From positions 2,604,001-2,668,000 of the forward strand of contig NZ_CP161805.1 of the NCBI RefSeq assembly GCF_040801785.1: 64,000 bases of DNA. Direction: 5' to 3'. The notes beneath the pieces are model-generated. The model was not told the origin of the DNA and searched no databases. It was given only the letters and a program-made list of their open reading frames with translations. The stretch's first letter is position 1. Each line of letters begins with the position of its first letter. Shown here in pieces: positions 54,922 to 62,937 of this stretch. The translations under genes and the position numbers were made by a program. Source of the stretch: Sulfitobacter sp. LCG007. Its GTDB lineage: Bacteria; Pseudomonadota; Alphaproteobacteria; Rhodobacterales; Rhodobacteraceae.

Positions 54922-57156
54922 TTGCACAGCAAAGCCGCCCCTTTCCTCGTCGCGCTCGCGCTGATCCTGCTGGGGGCATTCCCGCTGTCCGCCCAGCAGC
55001 AGCCGGCAGCCGAGGCGCCCGTCACCCTGCCCGACCCGCTAACGCCGGATGCCATCGACAAGCTAGTTGCGCGGATGTCGGACGACCAGGTCCGCGGGCT
55101 GCTGCTGGAGCAGCTCAACAAGGTCGCCGCCACCCCGGGAGCCGAGGCGCCGAACGAGGTCGAAACACTCTTCTCGCAGCTCCAGATCGGCTGGGTCGCC
55201 TTCTACACCCCGATCCTCGATTCCGTCGCCCGCCTGCCGCTGCTTTTCTCCAAACAGATAGAGGCCGTCGGCAGCTTCGTCGGCAAGCTCGGGGTCACGG
55301 GTGTGCTTTGGCTGCTGGCCCTCATGACGATTGCGCTGGCTGTGGGATTTGCCGCTGAAATAGCGGTCAACCGCTTCACCCACAGGTGGAAGTCGCCTCC
55401 ATCCTCCGAGCGGCAGGAGTCGCTCTTCTCGGCACTGCGTTACCTTTTCCGGCGATTCTGCAGGGAACTGCTCGGGCTTTTCGCGTTCTATTTCGCCACA
55501 AGGGCCACCGCGCTCACCCTCATGGCGCCGGAGCAACTGGTATTCGCCGGTCCCTTTCTCATTCACCTGATCTGGTTTCCGCGCCTGGCGCTGGCGATTT
55601 CCCGCTTCGTGCTGGCGCCTGACCGGGCGGACCTGCGCCTTGTCAGCGTCTCCGACCACTGGGCGCGGTTTCTCACGCGCAACATCGTCGGACTGGTGCT
55701 GCTGACCGGCGCAGCGCTCTTCATCATAAAATTCGACATGCTCAACGGGGTCCCGCTCGAGGAGACCCGGATCGGCTTCTGGGTCAATCTGGCGGTGCAC
55801 ATCTATATCGCCCTGATCGCCTGGCGCGCCCGCGAGGGGCTGCAGCAGATGATGCGCGGCACCGACCCGGACCTGACCGCCTTCGACGAGAAGGTCGCCT
55901 ATTGGTATCCGCGTTTCGCCATCGCGGTATCGGCGATCATGTGGGTGGTCGTCACCATTCTGACCGGCCTCGGCCATGGCCGGATGCTTCTGGCGACGCC
56001 GCATTACACGACGATGTTCTGGCTGCTGCTGGTGCCCGCCATCGACACGGTCGTGCGGACCTTCGTGCGGCACCTGACCCCGCCGATGCTGGGCGAAGGC
56101 GTCGTGGCGGAACGCGCCTATGTGGCGACCAAGCGCAGCTATGTGCGGATCGGGCGCGTCGTGGCGGCGGCGATCGTGATACTGATCGTCGCCAACGCCT
56201 GGGGCCTCGATCTGGTCGACCTGGCCGGCAGCTCCGAGGAAGCCTTCGGCGGCAGGCTCGTGCTGTTCGCGATGATGGCTGCGGTGGGCTATATCCTGTT
56301 CGAGGTGATCTCGCTTTACGTGAACCGCCGCCTCGCGAAGGAACAGACCAGCTACAGCATCTCCGAGGAGGAGCATGGCGAAGGGGGCGTGCCCGGCGGG
56401 TCACGCCTTGTGACCGTGCTGCCGCTGGTGCGTGTGGCCGCGCAGATCGCGGTGGTGGTGATCTTCACGCTGCTGGCCCTCGGAGCGCTCGGGGTCGACA
56501 CCACGCCGCTGCTGGCGGGCGCGGGGATCCTCGGGCTCGCCATCGGTTTCGGCGCGCAGAAGCTGGTGGGCGATGTGGTTTCGGGCGTCTTCTTCCTGCT
56601 CGACGATGCCTTCCGGGTCGGCGAATATGTCGAGGTGAGCGGGACCATGGGCACGGTCGAGAAGATTTCGGTGCGCTCCATGCAGTTGCGCCATCACCGG
56701 GGTCTGGTGCACACGATCCCATATGGAGAGATCGCAAAGCTCACCAACTTCAGCCGCGACTGGGTGATCATGAAGCTGAAGTTCACCGTGCCCTTCGACA
56801 CCGACCCGAACCAGGTGAAGAAGATCTTCAAGAAGATCGGCCAGGACCTGATCCAGGATCCGCTCTACAAGGACGACATGCTCGAGCCGTTCAAGAGCCA
56901 GGGCGTCTTCGATTTCGATGACGTCGGCATGATCATCCGGGGCAAGTTCATGGCCAAGCCCGGCACCCAGTTCACCATCCGCAAGGAGGTGTACAACCGT
57001 GTGAAATCCGCCTTCAAGGAGGCCGGGATAGACTTTGCCCGCCGCGAGGTGCGCGTGAATGTCCCGGGTCTCGAACAGTCCGACCTCTCGCCGGAGCAGA
57101 AGCACACTATCGCTGCCGCAGCGGCAAGCGCCGTGCAGAAGCAGGAGGAAAGCTGA
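54922..57156 (+). CDS. Mechanosensitive ion channel, MscS family (large)
   Basis: The 744-residue protein has a signal peptide, a periplasmic N-terminal section (about 25-115), several added transmembrane helices (about 120-470), and the MscS core from about 505. The pore helix has AGAGILGLAIGFGAQKLVGD near residue 532, followed by the beta domain GEYVEVSGTMGTVEKI. The C-terminus is a short charged helix. The start is TTG with AAGGAAG five bases ahead. It is much longer than E. coli MscS (286), closer to the YbdG/YnaI-type channels. A role in osmotic release is likely. Confidence 0.92.
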   Translation: MHSKAAPFLVALALILLGAFPLSAQQQPAAEAPVTLPDPLTPDAIDKLVARMSDDQVRGLLLEQLNKVAATPGAEAPNEVETLFSQLQIGWVAFYTPILDSVARLPLLFSKQIEAVGSFVGKLGVTGVLWLLALMTIALAVGFAAEIAVNRFTHRWKSPPSSERQESLFSALRYLFRRFCRELLGLFAFYFATRATALTLMAPEQLVFAGPFLIHLIWFPRLALAISRFVLAPDRADLRLVSVSDHWARFLTRNIVGLVLLTGAALFIIKFDMLNGVPLEETRIGFWVNLAVHIYIALIAWRAREGLQQMMRGTDPDLTAFDEKVAYWYPRFAIAVSAIMWVVVTILTGLGHGRMLLATPHYTTMFWLLLVPAIDTVVRTFVRHLTPPMLGEGVVAERAYVATKRSYVRIGRVVAAAIVILIVANAWGLDLVDLAGSSEEAFGGRLVLFAMMAAVGYILFEVISLYVNRRLAKEQTSYSISEEEHGEGGVPGGSRLVTVLPLVRVAAQIAVVVIFTLLALGALGVDTTPLLAGAGILGLAIGFGAQKLVGDVVSGVFFLLDDAFRVGEYVEVSGTMGTVEKISVRSMQLRHHRGLVHTIPYGEIAKLTNFSRDWVIMKLKFTVPFDTDPNQVKKIFKKIGQDLIQDPLYKDDMLEPFKSQGVFDFDDVGMIIRGKFMAKPGTQFTIRKEVYNRVKSAFKEAGIDFARREVRVNVPGLEQSDLSPEQKHTIAAAAASAVQKQEES

Positions 57157-57379
57157 AGCACGACACCAGGCGCCCTGCGATCACACCATCGGGACGGTGG
57201 CGCTCGCGAACAGGGGCGCGTTGCCGATCCGCGCAATGATCGCCAGATTTGCACAAGCTTCCGGAAAGCTGCAGGCGCGGTTCGATTTTCGCGAATAGGA
57301 CCTCTGTGCGCGCTGGCCGGCTTGTGCGGCAAGGGAAACCTGCCAAACCTCGGCGGCGCAGAATGAGGCGGGCATCGCG

Positions 57380-58687
57380 ATGAGACGTGACTACCTGAAG
57401 AAGGCGCCCCGGCGCGCGCAATCCGATGCGGCCGACGTGCGCGCGACGGTCGAGACGATCCTGTCGGACATCGAGGCCCGGCGCGAGGAAGCGGCGCTTG
57501 AATATGCCGCGCGCTTTGACCGCTACGAGGGCGAGATCCTGCTGACCCCGGCGAATATCGAACGGGCCTCGGCGCTTGTGCCCGCCCGCCTGAAGGCGGA
57601 CATCGACTTTGCCCATGCCAATGTCCGCCGCTTCGCGGAGGCGCAGAAGGCCACGGTCAGGGATTTCGAAGTCGAGATCGTGCCCGGTTTCACGGCGGGA
57701 CAGAAGGCGATCCCGGTCCATTCGGCGGGATGCTACATCCCCGGCGGCCGCTACAGCCACATCGCCTCCGCGATCATGACGGTCACGACGGCGAAGGTCG
57801 CGGGCTGCGGCCATATCGTCGCCTGCTCCCCTCCCCGGCCGGATACCGGCATCATGCCGGCCATCGTCTATGCGGCCCATTCATGCGGCGCCGACAGGAT
57901 CATGGCCATGGGCGGCGTACAGGGCGTGGCCGCGATGGCATTCGGCCTGTTCGGTCTGCCGCGCGCGAATATTCTCGTGGGCCCCGGCAACCAGTTCGTG
58001 GCCGAGGCCAAGCGCGCGCTCTTTGGACGTGTCGGCATCGACATGATCGCCGGGCCCACCGACAGCCTGATCCTTGCCGATGCCTCGGCCGATCCGGAAG
58101 TGGTGGCAACCGACCTGGTGAGCCAGGCCGAGCATGGCTACAATTCCCCGGTCTGGCTTGTCACCGACCACCGCGCCCTTGCCGAAGCCGTCCTGGTGCG
58201 CGTGCCCCAGCTGATCGCCGAGCTGCCCGAGTTGAACCGGCAGAACGCGCACGCCGCCTGGCGCGACTATGCCGAGGTCATCCTCTGCCCGGACCGCGAG
58301 GCCATGGCGGCGACATCTGACGATTATGCGCCGGAACATCTCACGGTCATGGCCGAGGACCTCGACTGGTGGCTCGGACGACTGACCTGCTACGGCTCGC
58401 TCTTCCTTGGCGAAGAGACGACGGTTGCCTTCGGCGACAAGGCGAGCGGGACGAACCACGTCCTGCCGACCTCCGGCGCGGCGAGCTACACAGGGGGGCT
58501 TTCGGTGCACAAGTACATGAAGCTCGTGACCTGGCAGCGGGCCACCAGGGACGGCGCGAAACCGATTGCCGAGGCGACTGCGCGCATCTCGCGGCTGGAA
58601 GGAATGGAAGGCCACGCACGTTCCGCCGACGTGAGGCTTGCCAAATTCTTTCCGGGCGAACATTTCGACCTGACAGCCGACGGCTGA
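57380..58687 (+). CDS. HisD-family dehydrogenase, probably DHPS/sulfolactate type (HpsN-like)
   Basis: This 435-residue NAD-dependent dehydrogenase belongs to the histidinol dehydrogenase family. Zinc ligands are conserved (Gln249, His252, Asp353, His412), as are the catalytic Glu319-His320 pair in YAPEHL. The N-terminal substrate region has GCYIPGGRYSHIASAIM rather than the GLYVPGGTAAYPSSVLMN sense of true HisD. It sits 22 bases ahead of comD and comE. HisD relatives called HpsN oxidise (R)-dihydroxypropane sulfonate to sulfolactate in other bacteria. Genuine histidine-biosynthetic HisD is less likely, given no his genes nearby. The assignment to DHPS is inference. Confidence 0.7.
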   Translation: MRRDYLKKAPRRAQSDAADVRATVETILSDIEARREEAALEYAARFDRYEGEILLTPANIERASALVPARLKADIDFAHANVRRFAEAQKATVRDFEVEIVPGFTAGQKAIPVHSAGCYIPGGRYSHIASAIMTVTTAKVAGCGHIVACSPPRPDTGIMPAIVYAAHSCGADRIMAMGGVQGVAAMAFGLFGLPRANILVGPGNQFVAEAKRALFGRVGIDMIAGPTDSLILADASADPEVVATDLVSQAEHGYNSPVWLVTDHRALAEAVLVRVPQLIAELPELNRQNAHAAWRDYAEVILCPDREAMAATSDDYAPEHLTVMAEDLDWWLGRLTCYGSLFLGEETTVAFGDKASGTNHVLPTSGAASYTGGLSVHKYMKLVTWQRATRDGAKPIAEATARISRLEGMEGHARSADVRLAKFFPGEHFDLTADG

Positions 58688-58709
58688 ACCGAAAGGAGGC
58701 CCGAGGGCC

Positions 58710-59207
58710 ATGAACATCAATACACGGATCGTCAACGACCTCGTCGCGAACGGGATCGGTTTCGTGACGACGGTCCCCTGCAAGCAGCTTGCCGGGGTGA
58801 TCGAGGAAGTCGAGGCGCACGAGAGCATCCACCACGTGCCTGCCAACAAGGAAGACGAGGGCATGGGCCTTTGCGCCGGGGCCTGGATGGGCGGCAAGCG
58901 CCCGATGATCATCATGCAGAACACTGCGCTCGGGGTCACGATCAACACGCTGGCCACGCTGATCCAGTATTACCGCATGCCGCTGCCGATGCTGATCTCC
59001 TACAGGGGCGAGCTGGGAGAGCCGGTCGCCTGCCAGGTCGAGATGGCGGTTCACACCAAGGCGCTGCTCGCGCAGATGCACATACCGACCTACCATTTCC
59101 ACCGGCAGGAGGACGTCGAGGAATTCGACCGGATCCTGAAATACACCTTCATGTGTTCCAAGCCGGTGGCCATCCTGACCGACGCGACCTTCTGGGGAGG
59201 GTACTGA
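58710..59207 (+). CDS. comD: Sulfopyruvate decarboxylase, alpha (PYR-domain) subunit
   Basis: This 165-residue protein is the N-terminal half of a thiamine-diphosphate decarboxylase, encoded separately as in ComD. It has VTTVPCKQLAGV and ANKEDEGMGLCAGA (the TPP-activating Glu near residue 48-50), then a NTALGVTINTLATL helix. It pairs with the following comE to turn sulfopyruvate into sulfoacetaldehyde. The split arrangement and sequence speak against ordinary benzoylformate or phosphonopyruvate decarboxylase, but the latter is closely related. Confidence 0.82.
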   Translation: MNINTRIVNDLVANGIGFVTTVPCKQLAGVIEEVEAHESIHHVPANKEDEGMGLCAGAWMGGKRPMIIMQNTALGVTINTLATLIQYYRMPLPMLISYRGELGEPVACQVEMAVHTKALLAQMHIPTYHFHRQEDVEEFDRILKYTFMCSKPVAILTDATFWGGY

Positions 59208-59208
59208 A

Positions 59209-59763
59209 TTGATCCGTTCCGAAATCCTGAAGGAAATCGCCCCGATCCTGCGCGACCATCTCGTGGTCTGCAACATCGGCATCCCCAGCCAGGAGCTGCA
59301 CGCCATCGACGACCAGCCGACGAATTTCTACATGCTGGGCACGATGGGACTGGCCTCGTCGATCGGGCTGGGTCTGGCGCTCGCGCAGCCCAAGCCGGTG
59401 ATCGCGATCGACGGGGACGGTTCCGTGCTCACCAATCTCGGCACCCTGCCGACCATCGCCAACAACGTCGCCGACAATTTCATCCTGCTGATCGTGGACA
59501 ACGGCAGCTACGGCTCGACCGGGGATCAGCCGACCTATGCCGGGCGGAAGACGTCGCTCGCGAAGGTGGCCGAGGCCTGCGGCTGCGAACGGGTCATCGA
59601 ATGCGCCGCCGAAGATACCGGCCGCGAATTGCAGGCTGCCCTCGACGCGCGGAAGATGACGGTGATCGTCGCCAAATGCGAAAGCGGAAATGCGAAGATG
59701 CCGGTCATCACCATGGACCCCGTGGTGATCCGTGACCGCTTCATGAAGGCGGTTCAGGACTGA
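59209..59763 (+). CDS. comE: Sulfopyruvate decarboxylase, beta (PP-domain) subunit
   Basis: This 184-residue protein has the cofactor pyrophosphate-binding motif beginning IDGDGSVL at 68-74 and continuing to DNGSYGS at 97-103. The rest of the TPP fold (LGTMGLASSIGLGLALA) is typical. The start is TTG, one base after the comD stop, with GGGGAGGG upstream, so the two subunits are made in equal amounts. Its last ten bases overlap the convergent dedA gene. Downstream sulfoacetaldehyde-processing enzymes are not in the window. Confidence 0.82.
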   Translation: MIRSEILKEIAPILRDHLVVCNIGIPSQELHAIDDQPTNFYMLGTMGLASSIGLGLALAQPKPVIAIDGDGSVLTNLGTLPTIANNVADNFILLIVDNGSYGSTGDQPTYAGRKTSLAKVAEACGCERVIECAAEDTGRELQAALDARKMTVIVAKCESGNAKMPVITMDPVVIRDRFMKAVQD

Positions 59764-60389
59764 CTGCGGGGCGCCTCTTCGCCATCTGTCGACGCGCGCC
59801 CCTTGTGCGTGACCAGCCGGTAGACATAGACGAGAACGAACGCGGCGATGAGCAGGTTGGACACCGGGTTGAGCCAGGCGGAGACCCGCTCGTACTGGCT
59901 GCCTAGAAGTATCCCTGCGCCGGTCAGAACCCCCACCCATCCGGCGGTGCCGACAGCCGACAGGGCCAGGAACTTCGCCTGCCCCATTCCGGTGAGACCC
60001 GCGGGGACCGAGATGAGCGTCCTCACTCCGGGCAGCATGCGCCCGATCAGCACCGCAAGCTCGCCATGTCTCTCGAACCACGCCTCGGCGCGTTCCAGAT
60101 CGTCGGAGGTCATGGTGAACCAGCGTCCGTGCCGCTCGATCAGCCGATAGACGCGCTGCCGCCCGAACTTGACCGCGGCGTAATACCATAGCCATGCACC
60201 GGCGAGCGATCCGACGCTTCCGGCGATCATCACGGGCAGGAAACCGAGCTGACCCTTGTGCACCAGGAATCCCGCCAGCGGCATGATGAGCTCGGAAGGA
60301 ATGGGCGGGAAGACGTTCTCCGCGAACATCAGCAGGGCGATGCCCAGATAACCGGCCTGACCGATCAGAGCGGTGATCCAGTCAAACAT
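59754..60389 (-). CDS. DedA-family membrane protein
   Basis: This 211-residue protein has the DedA/SNARE-associated family features: FAENVFPPIPSELIMPLAGF (about 21-40), with the conserved acidic Glu and Pro, and IGRMLPGVRTLISVPAGLT (about 115-133), with the conserved Arg. Five or six hydrophobic segments are visible. It may move phospholipid or undecaprenyl-phosphate across the membrane, as recently proposed for relatives. The start overlaps the metallophosphoesterase gene by eight bases. Ribosome-site signal is weak. Confidence 0.9.
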   Translation of the reverse strand: MFDWITALIGQAGYLGIALLMFAENVFPPIPSELIMPLAGFLVHKGQLGFLPVMIAGSVGSLAGAWLWYYAAVKFGRQRVYRLIERHGRWFTMTSDDLERAEAWFERHGELAVLIGRMLPGVRTLISVPAGLTGMGQAKFLALSAVGTAGWVGVLTGAGILLGSQYERVSAWLNPVSNLLIAAFVLVYVYRLVTHKGRASTDGEEAPRSQS

Positions 60390-61227
60390 GTACGGCATCC
60401 CGCGCGGCGATGACGCTTTCCTGCTTCGCAAGCCCCTGCCAGTTGCCGTCGATCTGGCGGAAGCGCACACAGTCGATGCGCTCGAAACTCAGTCCTTCGC
60501 CGTCCGTGGCGAAGCGTTCGACCTGCACCTCGTCCGCTTCCATGCTCACCAGGTTGAAATCGTTCGGCTCGCCCCGCACCCGGTTGGAAAGTCCCGTGCC
60601 GGCCTGCACCGACAACACGTGCGGGTCTTCGGCTCGGTTGGCGAAGGTGTCGGCACGCCAACTGTGCAGGTGGCCCGAAAGGACGATATCCGTACCGCAC
60701 TGCGCCAGCGCGCGGATCGCATCCGAGGCGCCGCGGGTCAGGCGCTTGCGCTCGCCCGGCAGATGCTCCAGCGGATGATGGACCACCACGACGCGAAAGG
60801 CGTCGGGCGGCGTCTCGGCGAAAGACTTCCTGACCTTGCGTATGTCGGCCCCCGTGAACCAGCCCCGCTGCCAGCCGAGGTTGTTCACCGAATTGATGCC
60901 CACCACCGACATCTTGGGATCATGCACCTGAGGCTCGAGATCCTTCGATATATAACGCCGATAGCGGCGCCAGGGCATGAGAACCCGCTCGAAGATGTTG
61001 TGCAGCGGCGTGTCGTGGTTGCCCGGCACCGCAAGGACCGGCCCGTGCAGAGCATCGATGAAGCTGCGGGCGGCCTCGTACTGTTCGGGTGTGGCGCGCT
61101 GCGTCAGATCGCCCGAGATCGCCACCAGATCGGCATCTATGCCGTTCACGGCCTTCAGCAGAGGCTCGAGCAGCTGTGGCCGGTCGCGACCGAAGTGCAG
61201 GTCGGAGAGATGGATGATGCGTCTCAT
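60382..61227 (-). CDS. Metallophosphoesterase, CpdA-like
   Basis: This 281-residue enzyme has the calcineurin-type metal motifs: LSDLHFGRD (8-16), ISGDLTQRA (38-46), VPGNHDTP (66-73), VVHHPLEH (about 147) and SGHLHSWR (about 185). These resemble cAMP phosphodiesterase CpdA and class III phosphodiesterases. A phospholipid-headgroup or cyclic-nucleotide substrate cannot be distinguished. It is coupled by overlaps to the upstream lipid-kinase gene and the downstream dedA, suggesting a lipid-related unit. Confidence 0.87.
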   Translation of the reverse strand: MRRIIHLSDLHFGRDRPQLLEPLLKAVNGIDADLVAISGDLTQRATPEQYEAARSFIDALHGPVLAVPGNHDTPLHNIFERVLMPWRRYRRYISKDLEPQVHDPKMSVVGINSVNNLGWQRGWFTGADIRKVRKSFAETPPDAFRVVVVHHPLEHLPGERKRLTRGASDAIRALAQCGTDIVLSGHLHSWRADTFANRAEDPHVLSVQAGTGLSNRVRGEPNDFNLVSMEADEVQVERFATDGEGLSFERIDCVRFRQIDGNWQGLAKQESVIAARDAVHV

Positions 61228-62234
61228 CTGACCTTGCTGGCGGCATGTTCAGGGGTGATCACACGAAGCGAATCCTTGTGAAGCTCGAAGCGGAAGGGAC
61301 GTTCCATCCGCGCCCGCTCGCCGTCGCGCGCCACGAGCAGATGCTTGCGGTCCGACGCGATGGTCAACTCGTCGACGCAGATCATGCTGAAATCACGGTT
61401 CTTGCGCGCCAGACCCATCGCCAGCGTGAGACCGTGCCGGACCAGTTTCAGCCTGTCGCTGTCCGGCGCAATCAGCAGCACCATCTTGCCGTCGCGGATG
61501 CACTCTGCTCCCTCGAGCCCCACCTCGTCCAGCTGATAGGCATTCGATACGACGAAGGCGAGCGGCGTACGGACTAGTTTCGTTTCCTGCGCCGTGGTGA
61601 TCTCGAGCTTGAGAGGTTTGGGAAGGCGCATCAGCGTGAGAAGGACGGACCAGTAGGCGGCGATCCGGCTGCGTCCCCAGCGGGTATAGGTGGTCTCGCG
61701 GGTGCGGAGCACTTCGGGGTAGATGCCGAGGGACGCGTTGTTCAGGAACACCTTGCCATTGATCGTTCCCACCGGGATCGTGCGTTCCCCTCCTGCGGCC
61801 AGAACGTCGATCGCCCCCTCGATATCGTCCGGAATGTCGAGCGAGCGGGCAAAATAGTTGAAGGTTCCCAGCGGAAGTATGCCCATACGCACGTCCTTGC
61901 CGTGCAACGCCGAGGCCACACCAGAGATCGTGCCGTCGCCACCGGCGGCGATAATCGTCCCGAAACCGTCCTCGACCGCCTTGCGCGCGACCTTGTCGAC
62001 ATCGGAGCCCTTCGAGAGCGGGCGGATCTCCACATCGAGATCGCGCTCCCTGATCAGTCGTTTGATTTCACCGAGATCCGTGCGCCCGCGCTTCTTGCCC
62101 GATTTCGGATTGATGACGATACAGGCACGCCCGAGTCCGCGCACCGAAGCTGGCTCGGAACCGGGAGCAACGGGTTTTTCCGATAATCCTGCCGCCGGAA
62201 CGTCTGGTTCCTGCACGGGAGCTTGCGTTGACAT
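61224..62234 (-). CDS. Diacylglycerol kinase-family lipid kinase
   Basis: This 336-residue YegS/DgkB-like protein has the nucleotide motif AAGGDGTISG (about 96-105), the start of the fold VINPKSGKKRGR, and ILPLGTFNYFARSLDIP. The C-terminal beta-domain ends with a polar tail. It phosphorylates a lipid such as diacylglycerol, or a related sphingoid. The start ATG at 62234 follows GGAAG; another at 62246 would add four residues. Its stop overlaps the phosphoesterase start. Confidence 0.88.
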   Translation of the reverse strand: MSTQAPVQEPDVPAAGLSEKPVAPGSEPASVRGLGRACIVINPKSGKKRGRTDLGEIKRLIRERDLDVEIRPLSKGSDVDKVARKAVEDGFGTIIAAGGDGTISGVASALHGKDVRMGILPLGTFNYFARSLDIPDDIEGAIDVLAAGGERTIPVGTINGKVFLNNASLGIYPEVLRTRETTYTRWGRSRIAAYWSVLLTLMRLPKPLKLEITTAQETKLVRTPLAFVVSNAYQLDEVGLEGAECIRDGKMVLLIAPDSDRLKLVRHGLTLAMGLARKNRDFSMICVDELTIASDRKHLLVARDGERARMERPFRFELHKDSLRVITPEHAASKVR

Positions 62235-62387
62235 GTCTGCTTCCATTCCAGATCCGAACGATATGCCGGATTGTGACCCCAACGCATGCCCCGATGACAG
62301 GGTTCCACCGCAGCCGCGCCGGGAAATTGCCAATCGGGACGAGGACTTCTATGTGACGGAGTGAAATTCTTAAATCGGCGGCATTTG

Positions 62388-62846
62388 ATGAGTTCGCGGC
62401 TCAAACTGATCTGGAGCGAGTATCTGGAACCCATGTTCCGGCGGCCCAGGCGGCTGCAGGTGGCCGCGCTGTGCTTTCGCGACACCGGTCAGGGTCGCCA
62501 TGTCCTTCTGGTGACAAGCCGCGGGACAGGCCGGTGGGTGCTGCCGAAGGGCTGGCCGATGGCCGGAAAGACCTCGTCGGATGCGGCGATGCAGGAAGCA
62601 TGGGAAGAAGCAGGCGTGCGCCGTGCGCGGCTGGTGCCCGAGCCGGTCGGCTCCTACGGCGCTCAGAAAGTCACCGCGTCGGGCTGGTCCATACCGGTGA
62701 CGACACTGGTTTACGCGCTCGAGGTCGAGGAGATTGCCGACGACTTTCCCGAGGCCCACGAGCGACGCCGCGAATGGTTCTCGCCCGCGGACGCGGCGGA
62801 TCGCGTGCACGAGCCCGAACTTCGCGAAATCCTGCGTTCCTTCTGA
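62388..62846 (+). CDS. NUDIX hydrolase, diphosphoinositol-polyphosphate type
   Basis: This 152-residue protein has RWVLPKGWPMAGKTSSDAAM followed by the NUDIX box end QEAWEEAGV (about 62-72). The PKG and early Arg-rich N-terminus are typical of alphaproteobacterial DIPP/Nudt3-like enzymes. The start could be an upstream GTG at 62361, adding nine residues. It is divergent from the lipid kinase gene. The substrate is unknown. Confidence 0.85.
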   Translation: MSSRLKLIWSEYLEPMFRRPRRLQVAALCFRDTGQGRHVLLVTSRGTGRWVLPKGWPMAGKTSSDAAMQEAWEEAGVRRARLVPEPVGSYGAQKVTASGWSIPVTTLVYALEVEEIADDFPEAHERRREWFSPADAADRVHEPELREILRSF

Positions 62847-62937
62847 CAGATCCGCCGGCCCGGCTACGCATACGGCTTGAACCGGAGCGACGCGCGCCTT
62901 ACCCACGACACCGGCACAGGGTCCGCGAAAGGATGGC

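Noticed and set aside
57380..58687. Annotation as histidine-biosynthetic HisD
   Set aside because: Catalytic residues fit the family, but the substrate loop differs, it adjoins comDE, and there are no other his genes. HpsN-like is preferred, though not proven.
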